Assembly: GCF_026210795.1 (NCBI RefSeq)
Contig: NC_089449.1
Coordinates: 3,658,001 to 3,722,000, forward strand
Length of the DNA stretch: 64,000 bases
Reading direction: 5' to 3'
Origin: Rhizophagus irregularis
Lineage: Eukaryota > Glomeromycota > Glomeromycetes > Glomerales > Glomeraceae
The notes below the pieces were generated by a model that saw only the letters and a program-made list of their open reading frames with translations, had not been told where the DNA came from and searched no databases. The translations under genes and the position numbers were made by a program. Positions 38,360-48,549 of this stretch are shown piece by piece. Numbering within the stretch: the stretch's first letter is position 1; each line of letters starts with the position of its first letter.

Positions 38360-39201
38360 TTAAGATTCATTATCAGGATCACCACATTGTCCAATCCAAA
38401 TATCTGTGGAAGTTTTTCCACTGGATGAACCCAATTTCTCTATTTCTTGGACTACATCCATACCTAAACGAAAAAAAAAGATTAACAAAGAAAGAAAAGG
38501 AAACGTCAAGTTAAGGGAAGCTAATTAAAGGACACAAACCGTCTATAACGTGCCCAAAGACTACATGTTTGCCATCTAGCCAGGGAGTCTTAACAGTACA
38601 AATAAAGAATTGAGATCCATTGGTATTAGGACCAGCGTTAGCCATGGAAAGGATACCTGGTCCAGTGTGCTTCAAAGTAAAGTTTTCATCGGCAAATTTT
38701 TCACCATAGATTGACTTTCCGCCAGTACCATTTCCTTTAGTAAAATCACCCCCTTGAATCATAAATTGAGGTATAACTCGATGGAATTTGCATCCGTTGA
38801 AACCATATCCCTTTGCGTGAGTACACAAGGAATAAAAATTTTCCGCTGTAGATTTTGGTTTAAGACAAATTAGAAAGAGATATTTGTTAATGCACAAAAT
38901 GCGTAATTTTTTTTTTACCTGTTTTTGGAACAACATCCTTCCTAAGTTCAAATGTGATTTTCTAAAAAGAAATAATGCGTTTACTAGAGTGTAAATAGTG
39001 TAAATACAAAATAAGCTTAAAGTCAAAAAAATATCTTACACCCATCCACACCCCATCTTTCGAATTATTTATATCCCCCTTATAAACCTGAAAGTAAACT
39101 TTTGGATTTGCCATTGTTGACAGAGTTCTAAGAGAAGTAGTTTGTACAGTTCGTATAGCATTAAAAAAAGTAGAAGTGCGTAAAAAACATACACCAACCA
39201 T
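38360..39201 (-). CDS. Cyclophilin-type peptidyl-prolyl isomerase, mitochondrial/cytosolic
   Basis: Cyclophilins catalyse cis-trans isomerisation at Xaa-Pro bonds. Exons 39040-39201, 38919-38961, 38540-38845 and 38360-38463 (minus) sum to 615 nt, giving 204 residues. The single cyclophilin domain has [20 protein letters not shown] (catalytic Arg and Gln region), [16 protein letters not shown] and [17 protein letters not shown] with the cyclosporin-binding Trp. Residues 1-29 ([20 protein letters not shown]...) are Arg/Thr/Ser-rich and resemble a mitochondrial targeting sequence. Met30 ([10 protein letters not shown]) coincides with the usual cytosolic cyclophilin start. The C-terminal exon encodes [19 protein letters not shown]. 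An 85-bp piece of this exon is partly repeated just downstream at 38320-38345. The gene is convergent with AlaRS. Confidence 0.93.
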
Positions 39202-40180
39202 TATTGCGAAAAAAAAAATAATTTTTTTATATAATACTTACAAATTCCTTTTTTTTCGCAAAAAAAAAAAAAAAAAAAAATCGAGAGGATGATGGATTTT
39301 ATAGTTTCTGATTATCAAAAAAAGATTACCCGAAATTTTCCGTTTACGTTTGTGAAAATTTTTTTTCGTGGGGCGGTCTGTGTCTAGTTAAAAAAAAAAA
39401 GTTTATTTAAGAAATTTTCCCACACAAAGTAACTATATGAAAATTTGTATTACTTTGTTTATGGCACACAAATACAAAAATGAAAAAATGGTGTCAAGTT
39501 CACGAGTTATGGTTGGATAAGATGAGCTATCTACATATAATTATTCTTGTTTCCCTGATCTTCTTCAGGTGAAAAAATTACGATACTGATGATACTGATA
39601 GAAGTTTCTAGTAATTTGAAACATTGAAAATATAGAATAAACATGCATGACTTTTCTGAAATTAAAACCTGTGCAATACATGTTTTTATAGGATCTGCAA
39701 TGTGATAAAATTCGTCTATTAAATATATTTAGTCCGAGGAAAGTTATTCATATTGAGATGGTTAAACTTTAAATATGACGGTAGTATATAAACTAATATT
39801 AAATAAAGGAATAAAAGAACGTTAATAAAATTTGAGTTATTTAAAAGTAAACAGCCTAAATTGGGGACAAATTTTGAAAATGTTGAATATTTGGTCAATA
39901 GAGGATTTAAATTACAATTTATAGAAGACTAAAAGATTTGTTTTATAGGTCACAGAATTGCTGAATTTAAAAAATGCTATTTAAGCGCTAAATATATTGC
40001 GTTGTGAATGTTGTGAATTAAGAAAGTAAGTATTTCTTTCAAATAAATAACTAAGTCATGAATGAGACTAATAAATTATGATTGTGGTGTAACCATGTAA
40101 CGGGTTTTTTTATATATATACAAATAATGGTAAATTAATTACTAATAGGGATTGATCAACAATAATAACATAATATTATA
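39202..40180. other. Intergenic region upstream of cyclophilin
   Basis: No gene seen. An A-run (39260-39278) lies close to the cyclophilin start, and the remainder is AT-rich unique sequence. Confidence 0.45.
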
Positions 40181-40743
40181 TCAAGCAGTAGTATAAATTC
40201 TATTCATAAATTCAAATAATATTTCTTCAACGCACATTGCAACCATCATAATAACCATAACCACAACACATAAATATAATTCAACCATAAAACCAAATTT
40301 CTTTTTATACCACCAATACATTAAGAAACCAACTGCATTTATAATACAACCTGTTAATAATGAACCAACTATAATTGCTATATTAAATAATTTGGGTTTA
40401 TTATTATTATCAACTTTATGTAATGATGTTGGGGTTGGATTTTCTATTAAAGGTTTTCCTGATTTCAAATCAGGTAATGAAGACATAATAACAGTTGAAG
40501 TGGTAACAGAAGTAAGATAAATTGTTGAAGTTACTGTTGAAGTTTTTGTTAAAATTAAATTTGAACATTCTGATTTTATTAATGGTAATTGTTCAAATGA
40601 TCCTATTTAAGAAATTTATAATGTAAATATAATGTAAATATATAATATCTGATAATGTATATAAAATATATGTAAATTATTACTATACCTTTATTAATAA
40701 ATAAAATTAAAAAAATAAATATAAATCCAATTTTTTTATACAT
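40181..40743 (-). CDS. Small predicted secreted/membrane protein, unrecognised
   Basis: Two exons, 40689-40743 and 40181-40602 (minus, GT-AG), give 158 residues. Residues 1-18 form a hydrophobic signal (KKIGFIFIFLILFINKG). A Ser/Thr-rich segment follows (TKTSTVTSTIYLTSVTTSTV), probably O-glycosylated, then a Pro/Asn stretch. One transmembrane helix (LFNIAIIVGSLLTGCIINAV...YWW) is followed by KKK, and a second hydrophobic stretch (YLCVVVMVIMMVAM) comes near the C-terminus. I recognise no family. The signal, Thr-rich ectodomain and membrane anchor resemble small cell-wall or surface proteins. The downstream helix may be real or a late frame extension. Confidence 0.6.
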
Positions 40744-41827
40744 AATTTTCGTTTCAACTTTTTTTTCAAAAAGAAAAAAAAGGATTTAGAAAGTTATGTC
40801 ATGTTTAAATATTCCCTTTTGAATCACAAAATCTTACGTATTACAAACATCAAACTACCATTCGGATTGCTTTTGTTTCTATCAAATGACTACTGTATTA
40901 GATCATTATTAATTAAAATCATGTGATTATTTGATTTCACACTCCGCAGAAAATTTTTTTTGTGATGTAATCAATGATTTCTTTGAAACACTCCGTCTTT
41001 TTTTTTTTGATAATCTTCTATTTACGTTTTAGTTTTTTGCCTTTTGGCGTCAAAATATTTCACATGTTGTGGGATATCAATATTCATATCTACTGTTACT
41101 CGACTATTCGGCTATATTTATTTAAATGATTGAATCTTTAGTAACTTCTTTAGTTTAAGGACTACTAGTATTATGATTATATTAACTAATCATTTAAAAA
41201 ATATTAGGTCTTTCAAAAAAAAATACATTTTTTTTATCTTCCTTTAATTACTCTAGGTTCATAATTGACAATGTTTATATGTACGGTAGCAGTTCCGGAT
41301 GAAAATCATCCTTCCAATCTTAAACTTAAGACTTGATTTTGAACTAAACAAGAATATGAAGAATTGATTTTCTTGATTATGATTGGACTTTTTACAAGAA
41401 ATCTAGTAGTCTTCACGATGATCTGGGCTAAATAATTTTTGACATAATTCTATAAAGTTTTTTTGGTTACACTATCAATTTAATTTTAATTAATGGGATC
41501 AGCACAATTGAACAATCTATCACAAAAAAAGCTTAGATACCGGAATGATTATAATTACGCGTAAATAAATGAGTACTCTATCGCGCCAATATGGTTCAAA
41601 TATTATCATTTATCGTCTCACAAGGATTTAGCTACTCATATATGCTTCTTCATATAGACATAATGTTACGAATGGCATAAAAAAAAACTTTATTTAAAAT
41701 ATTATCATACTAACTATAACAAATCTTGTAATTATCATAAATTACTAAACCATAAACTTTAATTGATAGCAATAATAATATACACATAATAACTAATAAA
41801 TCATTTTATTATCTTTAATCTTTTCTA
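40744..41827. other. Intergenic region, no gene seen
   Basis: AT-rich, without an open frame of useful length on either strand. It holds the 5' flank of the small membrane-protein gene and the 3' flank of the ubiquitin-repeat gene. Confidence 0.45.
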
Positions 41828-44800
41828 TCATTTAATGAGATTATCCAAGCATTCAACTAGATCTGTCGTATCATAACGTGCCTCTTTTGGCATCCCAACA
41901 AGTTTCAAAATTCCATCTACAATGACAAAAAATCTGAATGGCCACGGTGCGTACAATTTCAAAAAAGTATCATCCATTGTATCTGACAATACTGGTATTT
42001 CTAATTTGGTTTCTTTGACCATTTCGTGTGCAGCGGATAACCGATCAGTCAATGTGCGATGTTCCTTAACAGATACAACGTTACCAATAGGCCAAACATC
42101 AGATGCATGTGCTTCTCGAATCTGGATCATGTAAAAATCTATTTGTGTGTTATATCGATTATATATATCATTGAGTACATGTGATATATATCGGAATAAA
42201 GGACAAGTATATGATCCACCAAGAAGAACAATTGGTCGTCCCGGTTGACAAAGTGAACGTAATGAAATTATTGTTGGTGATTTGGTATCATCATTAAATG
42301 TAAAAGATTTTAATGGAACTAATGAGCAATCAGGTGCCATCATTCCTTCAGTGAGATTTCCAATATTAGCAATATTGTTGCGAACATATACTTGAGTTTT
42401 ATTAAATTCAGGATCATCTTAATAAAAGAAATTTGATATTAACAACTCTTTTATAACTTATCAGAAAAGTTTGAGAATCGTATGCACTTTCTTTACCTGG
42501 ATAAAGTTGTGGTGCACGTCGTAATAATTGTACTGCCTCATCTGAATAGCCAAATTCTCTAACTAATTCATGTTGCATTTGGTCTGTAACATCCATCCAG
42601 TCTTTGCCAAATGTAGGATCGCTCCCAACTTCATAATACCGTTTTTGTATTTTAGGTGAAAATCTTCGCTTCTCTTCTTCACGTAACAAGGTTAACAAAT
42701 CTTCTTTCTTGGTTGGAAGTATTGGGGAGATGGTAATATCGGCAGCAGAAAGATCTTTTGGAATTTCCTTTGAATCTTCCTTTGAATCTGAGGGATTCAA
42801 AAATACCAGAAAATGATGTTGCACGTTATGAAGCAAATTAGAAATTGCGATACATTCAAAGCACAAATCGTAATCAGGGCACTCTGAACATTTATATCTT
42901 TATATAAGGAAAGTAGAATTGTATTAGCAAAAAAAACAAAATTGATTAGCAGTATTTACAGTGGATATTAACCTTGCTCCTTTCCATTCACTCTTACCAC
43001 AATAATTACAAGCAATACCAGCATGAACTCCATCTTGTAAGCGTTCTTCAATTGTTTGCATGTATTGTGTGAGTGATGGCAATGCATCAAATTCTTTGCG
43101 ACCACTAGTTTCTTGAAACATCCCACCACGTAGTCTAAGTACAAGATGCAACGTAGACTCTTCTTGAATATTATAATCTGATAAAGTTTTTCCATCCTCC
43201 AATTGCTTACCAGCAAAAATAATACGTTGCTGGTCAGGAGGAATGCCTTCTTTTTTCTCGACCTTAGATTTAATCATATCAATAGTGTCGCTTGAATCAA
43301 AATCTAGGATAACTGTTTTTCCGGTCAATGTTTTCACAAAAATTTCCCTTTTATACGCTTTATACTGCCGAATTATTGTCAATGACAACGTGGATCCTTC
43401 GGTGATACCATAATGTAACAGAGTTTCCCAGTTATTCAAAGTCTTATTAAAAAAAATGAGCTGTTGATTTGCAATTGGGGTGCCTTCCTTATCTCGAACC
43501 TTTTGCTTAACCTGACCGATTGTGTCAATTACTTCTACTTCCAGGTCGATTGTTTCTCCGTTAAATATTTTCACATAGATCGTTATTAATTTACATTCTA
43601 AATTCAATGTGGACCCTTTTTTGATATTATAATACGACAAGGTATGAGCGTTATATAATTGCCTGCCATCAAAAATAAGACATTGTTGGTCAAGAGGAAT
43701 GTTTTCTTCACTTTGAATCTTTTGTTTAATCTGTTTGACAGTGTCACTTGTATCTGCTTTCAATTCTAAGGTTTTTCTGGTCTTGGTTATTACAACATGG
43801 ATTACTGATTTAATTTCTAATTGTAATATGGATTCTTCTCGGATATTATAATATGATAAATTATAATCTTCATACAATTGCATACCGGCAAAAGTAAGGC
43901 TTGTAACACGGGGAGGATACCTTCTTTATCTTGAATCTTTTGTTTAATCTGGTCAATAGTATCAATTATCTCTACTTCCAAATCTATTTTTTTTCCATTA
44001 TTTATTTCACATAGATTATCATTGTTTTACATTCTAAATGTAATGTGGACTCATCTTCGATGTTGTAATCTAACAAGGTGTACTCGTCATACAATTGTCT
44101 GTCAGTAAAAATAAGACGTTGATGGTTAAGAGGAATGCCTTTTCTATCCTGGATATTCTGTTTAATTTGGCTGATAGTGTCACTTGTCACTACATTTAAT
44201 ATTATTTCTTCACCGGTCCGTTTGGTTTTCACATAAATTTTTGCTTTAAATTCTAGATACAATGTAGACCATTTTTGAATATTGTAATATGATAAGGTTT
44301 CAGAGCCACTTAATTCTTTTTCTGCAAAACTAATTCGTTGTATGCGAGGAGGAACGCCTTTTAAATTCTGAATCATTTCTTTAATCTGTTCGACGGTGTC
44401 ACTCCAGTTTACTTTTAATTCTATTGTTTTTTCAGTCATTGATTCAACGTATATTGTCATTGAGCTTCTTGGAGTAATTGATAACGAAGGAAGTTTCACA
44501 CTCGAATTTTCACAATCACTATATATTGCCTCAACTAAATCTCCTTCCTAAGGTTAAGCATGAACAATTCATAGCATACACATAAAAAAAAGAACCCTTT
44601 TTAATCAAGCGCAGTCTCGTAAACATTTACAGGACCTAGACAAATACCTTAATTCCTAGCATTTCAAGCGTATCTACAAACTGTATATCCTTTTCAAGGT
44701 ATATAAGCTTATGATGATTGTGATTATACATACGAGCTTGGAAGTTCCTCAACAATATCTCTCCAGTAGTTTGTGCGGTCACATTTACTACATATACGGA

Positions 44801-44866
44801 ATCTGAAGGACATTTAAGACGGATAGGGAAAATTGGAACAGAGTCAAGCACGGTAGTGAAACGCAT
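41828..44866 (-). CDS. Ubiquitin-repeat / ZZ zinc-finger / deiodinase-like fusion protein
   Basis: Exons (minus) are 44648-44866, 42973-44545, 42497-42897 and 41828-42417. Exon 1 encodes a diverged N-terminal domain (73 residues). Exon 2 encodes six ubiquitin-like repeats of about 70-76 residues. Five are diverged, with recognisable IYVK...I.QIKQ.IQ..KGIP..QQ.L.F and L.YYNI...STL. The sixth is near-canonical ubiquitin ([39 protein letters not shown]) followed by MFQE. A ZZ zinc finger comes next ([16 protein letters not shown] spliced to [15 protein letters not shown]...HNVQHH). The last exon is an iodothyronine-deiodinase-type thioredoxin fold ([39 protein letters not shown]), with Cys (TGT, 42203-42205) where animal deiodinases have Sec. 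Two single-base frame losses break the fourth ubiquitin-like repeat (43900-44015), so the upstream repeats may be cut off. From 43883 downstream all exons are in one frame. Confidence 0.8.
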
Positions 44867-46127
44867 TTTAAGAGAATGGTTTGTTCGTTTTTTCGAAAAA
44901 GATGAACATATTTAAATGTTTTTCTTTTATAATCTTTCAAATAATAATGACCGTATCTGGAAGGTCATTTGAAATTTTTATGGTAGCATTTATATGCAAA
45001 ATTTGAGATTATCGTAATCATTTAGCTTTATCAGATTGTACGACAAACACAACTCATTCAACGGTAGAGAAGATTTTGCATCAATGTATATATTTTAACC
45101 TTTCAGAAAATGTATTTTGTATTTATATTTTAATAATTATATTTATATATTTTTTTATTTCAAAGACTTATGATATAAGTTTATAAGAAAAATAATACTA
45201 TTTAATTATAACTATCTATATAGATGGGATTCATGAAAGTTTTAAAAAGATTATAAATCAAAGGAATAGGTAAAAAAATTCTTGTTCAACAAACTTAATT
45301 CACATTAGGTTAATAACAAATTCAACAAAAAGAAAGGTATTTATGGTAATCCCGGTTTCTATTTCCTTCAGCATACTACAAATCTATTTTCCAGAATTCT
45401 GGATAATTATAATTAAAGGTATTTCCAATATATGCACATTATCTAATCCGTAATTTTATTAGTAAATATTATAAATATAAGAAGAATCTTTTAATAAAAT
45501 TATATTTAGAACTTGAAATAATGCTATATAACATTTTTAAAATTTGGTAAAATTTATATAATTATTAATTAATTAGTACAATTATCTAGAATTTTATAAA
45601 TAATTTATATATACAATAAAACGAAAAGAAATTGAAAGAAAATAATTTATAACATATAGTAATATTTTAGAAAATGACCAATAGATATTAAGGATATATA
45701 ATATTATATAAATTATTACAACATTTTTTTATTTTTCAATTTTTTTTTTATTAAATAAAATATGAAAAATAAAAAAAAAATAATTATATAGTAATTTATT
45801 TTTATAAAATATTATAAAAGTGTGAATTTTTGAATTTTTGAATTTTTTAAAATATTACATTATAAGAGTAAATTTATTTCTTATCCTAAATAAGTAATAA
45901 TACTATTTTTCACAAATTGGCTAATTAATATTATATGGAAAATTTATTTATATTTATATTTCATTTTAATTAGAAAAAAAACTTAACTATTAATAAATAA
46001 TTAAAAACTAATTTTTTTTCTTTTCTTTTACTTTCTAAATAAATTGAATTATTTATTTTACAATCAACTATAAAAAATTATTATATTAAATAAATTTTAG
46101 TTAAAAATAATAAATTTATTATAAATA
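44867..46127. other. AT-rich intergenic region
   Basis: Upstream flank of the ubiquitin-repeat gene, then nearly pure A/T sequence. A small dyad AATGACC..GGTCATT lies at 44946-44970. No gene seen. Confidence 0.5.
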
Positions 46128-46490
46128 TCTTTACAGAAACTTCAAGTTTTCAAATAATATCATTTTGATATTATTTTGATATCGATTTAATATTGAAATA
46201 AAATATTATCATTTCAATATCAAAATAATATTGAAATAGTATCAAAATGATATTAAAATGATAATAGAAATGACATTGAAACAACATATTTAAGTTTAAC
46301 TTAAAGATGTCATGTCAATGTCATTTTAATTATCATTTCAATATTATTTCAATATTATTTCAATATTAATTTAATATCAATTTAATATTGATAGTATAAT
46401 ATCGAAATGATAATATTTTATTTGATATCACATCAATATTAAATTGATATTAAATTAATATTAAAAAATATTAAGTTTCTGTAAAGATTA
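46128..46490. repeat. Palindromic TIR element filled with AATATC/GATATT dyads
   Basis: The ends ATCTTTACAGAAACTT (46128) and AAGTTTCTGTAAAGAT (to 46488) are perfect inverted repeats of 16 bp. The interior consists almost wholly of short dyads such as TCATTTTGATATTATTTTGA, CAATATCAAAATAATATTGA and CATTTCAATATTATTTCAAT, so the whole 360 bp can fold on itself. Non-coding and MITE-like. Confidence 0.75.
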
Positions 46491-46807
46491 TCCATAGGCT
46501 TAATTTTTTATTTTCTAATTATTTTGTAACTTCCTTTTTATTAGAATTAGATTTGCAATTAATAAGATTATTTAGCTTATTTTATTTGGTTTCAATACTA
46601 TTTTTTATATTTTACTTCTGAAAATTACACTTTTTCCTATTAAAGAATTTCTTCTTATTCAATTTAAAACTAAAATATTTGTACTATATATCTTCATTAT
46701 TTTATATAGCTATATTTTAAATATATAGGTAAGTAAATCTGATTGTCTTTAAACTACTCCAAAATATTGGATTCAATTATAGCATTAAAATAATACTTTT
46801 GAATATA

Positions 46808-46981
46808 CAGTCAAAGTTCTCTATAGCGAATTTTTATATAGCGAATAATTTGCTATAATGAAGAAAAGTTCAGGTACAGATCTTAGTATTTATAATAAAA
46901 TGGCTTTTAGTATAGCGAATTTCTTACTATAACGAATTTTAATCTTCAGCCCGTGGGATTCGTTATAGAGAACTTTGACTG
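46808..46981. mobile_element. Pogo-type MITE, 174 bp, TA target duplication
   Basis: The left end CAGTCAAAGTTCTCTATAGC (46808) and right end GTTATAGAGAACTTTGACTG (to 46981) are inverted repeats of about 20 bp with one mismatch. TA flanks both sides (46806-46807, 46982-46983). Internal TATAGCGAAT / ATAACGAAT motifs recur, as in pogo/Tigger-family ends. No coding capacity. Confidence 0.88.
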
Positions 46982-47347
46982 TATTCAAAATAACCTATAT
47001 TATTATTTTTAATGTAGAAAAATTTATTTACCAAAATTAAATATATTATTTCAATATTAAAAAAAGTGAATATTTTCAAGTTTAAAATAAAAATACTTTA
47101 TCAAAATATTTAAAAGTCTCTCTAAATAGTTTATTTATTATTTTTAGCTATTTTTCTTATAAATCAAAATGCTTTAAAGTGCTATAAATTTTTTGAAAAA
47201 AAATAGTTTATGAGATTATCAAAAAGTATTTTAAAAAGAAAATTTAATATAACATTTAAACAAATCTTTTTAATATTTTTTTATGAAGAACTTTTGAATT
47301 TTAATTTTAATTTAAAATACTAAAAATATAAAGGGTTTTGTTTTTTA

Positions 47348-47715
47348 TCACACCTGCAATACATTGCACCCTGGGCAAAATTACGTAATGCCAGGCAAAA
47401 TTAAAACATGTTAAAACATGTGACATTTAATTAGGGTGTGAAAAATAATTTTTTACAGAATACATATAAAAAAATGAAAAGGGGAAGGGTGTGACACAGG
47501 TGACAAAAAAAGGTGCGATGCATCGCAGTTGCGTATTAGTTATTTACTAATCTAGTAGTATATAAATGGGTTATCATCCGAAGGATGATGACCCATTTAT
47601 ATACTAAACTAGATCAGTAAATAACTTTTTTATCATCCTGGATATACTAATTGGTCCGCCAGTTTATAACTGGCGGAAAAAATCCTAAATACCAATTAGT
47701 AGCCAGGTGATAAAA
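47348..47715. repeat. Composite hairpin element
   Basis: Two strong hairpins lie side by side. At 47539-47625 a 41-43 bp stem carries TATATAAATGGGTTATCATC paired to its near complement, with a loop of a few bases. At 47627-47715 the outer stem TATCATCCTGG..ACTAATTGGT pairs with ACCAATTAGTAGCCAGGTGATA around an inner CCGCCAGTT/AACTGGCGG stem. TTTTATCACACCTG at 47352 and CCAGGTGATAAAA at 47703 could be the outer ends of one element of about 365 bp. Confidence 0.6.
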
Positions 47716-48549
47716 TAAATTATAAAATCCAAATTAATATTCCTTTTAAATTTTAAACTGGAACACTGGAATAGTAAATTAAGACTTGTGAGTTTTATTT
47801 AGTAACTAAAATAAATGTACTGTATTTTTTTGAATCCAGTTTGGGCTTGATCTGAAATTTATTATAGCTTAGCTCATAGTATCAAGCTGAGCTGCTGAGC
47901 TATAAAATTTGTGGCTTAGCCTGGCTTAGCCTAAGCCAGACTCCTAATAGATTATTTTAATAAGGTCAATAAAGTAAAGTGATACAGGTCAAGGAGGTAC
48001 GTTAATTATAATGCCAGTCTGACTGTACTTTCATATAGAACGGAATGGATAGTCAATAATGATGATAAACAAGACATTTATGATTTGAAATCCTAATTTT
48101 TCTTTTTTATAATTGGATAGTCATTGTCGAATCTCGGATCTTTATTTACTTTAATTGCTGCTTATAAGTTTTAAATTCGGATGTGTTACAAAAGTGTGTT
48201 TCCGTTTTATTTTATTTATCTTTTCTTGGCAAATAAATGTATCGGGTTTTATTTGTTTTTACTTAACATTTAACGAACTCATTTACATGATTCGGCAATT
48301 TATATTGGCTGCATTTGAAAAATAATTCTTGTCCTACAAATTTTAATTAATTCAAACGCAAATCCTGATTTATCCGTTTAAAATCTAAACAAATAAAAAA
48401 AAAATTCAATAATTTTATTTTCTTTTACCTATAAAAACGGGTGAAAAAAAAAAAATTTCTTTCTTCACATAATTCTTTAAATTTCAATTGTTTTATATCT
48501 TATAATATTATTTTTATTATAAAAAAAAATAATAATAATAAAAAATAAG
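47716..48549. other. Intergenic region upstream of the secreted Cys-rich gene
   Basis: No gene recognised. A short cluster of CTTAGCCTGG / GCTGAGCTG direct and inverted repeats lies at 47865-47945. Confidence 0.4.

Noticed and set aside
42195-42210. Selenocysteine in the deiodinase-like active site
   Set aside because: The codon is TGT, not TGA, so the residue is an ordinary cysteine.
42420-42500. Alternative 42-nt intron using a donor at about 42464 in the ubiquitin-ZZ-redox gene
   Set aside because: It keeps the frame, but the intron would be very short; the GTAAAG donor at 42496 gives a normal-size intron and the more natural LYP-DDPEF join.
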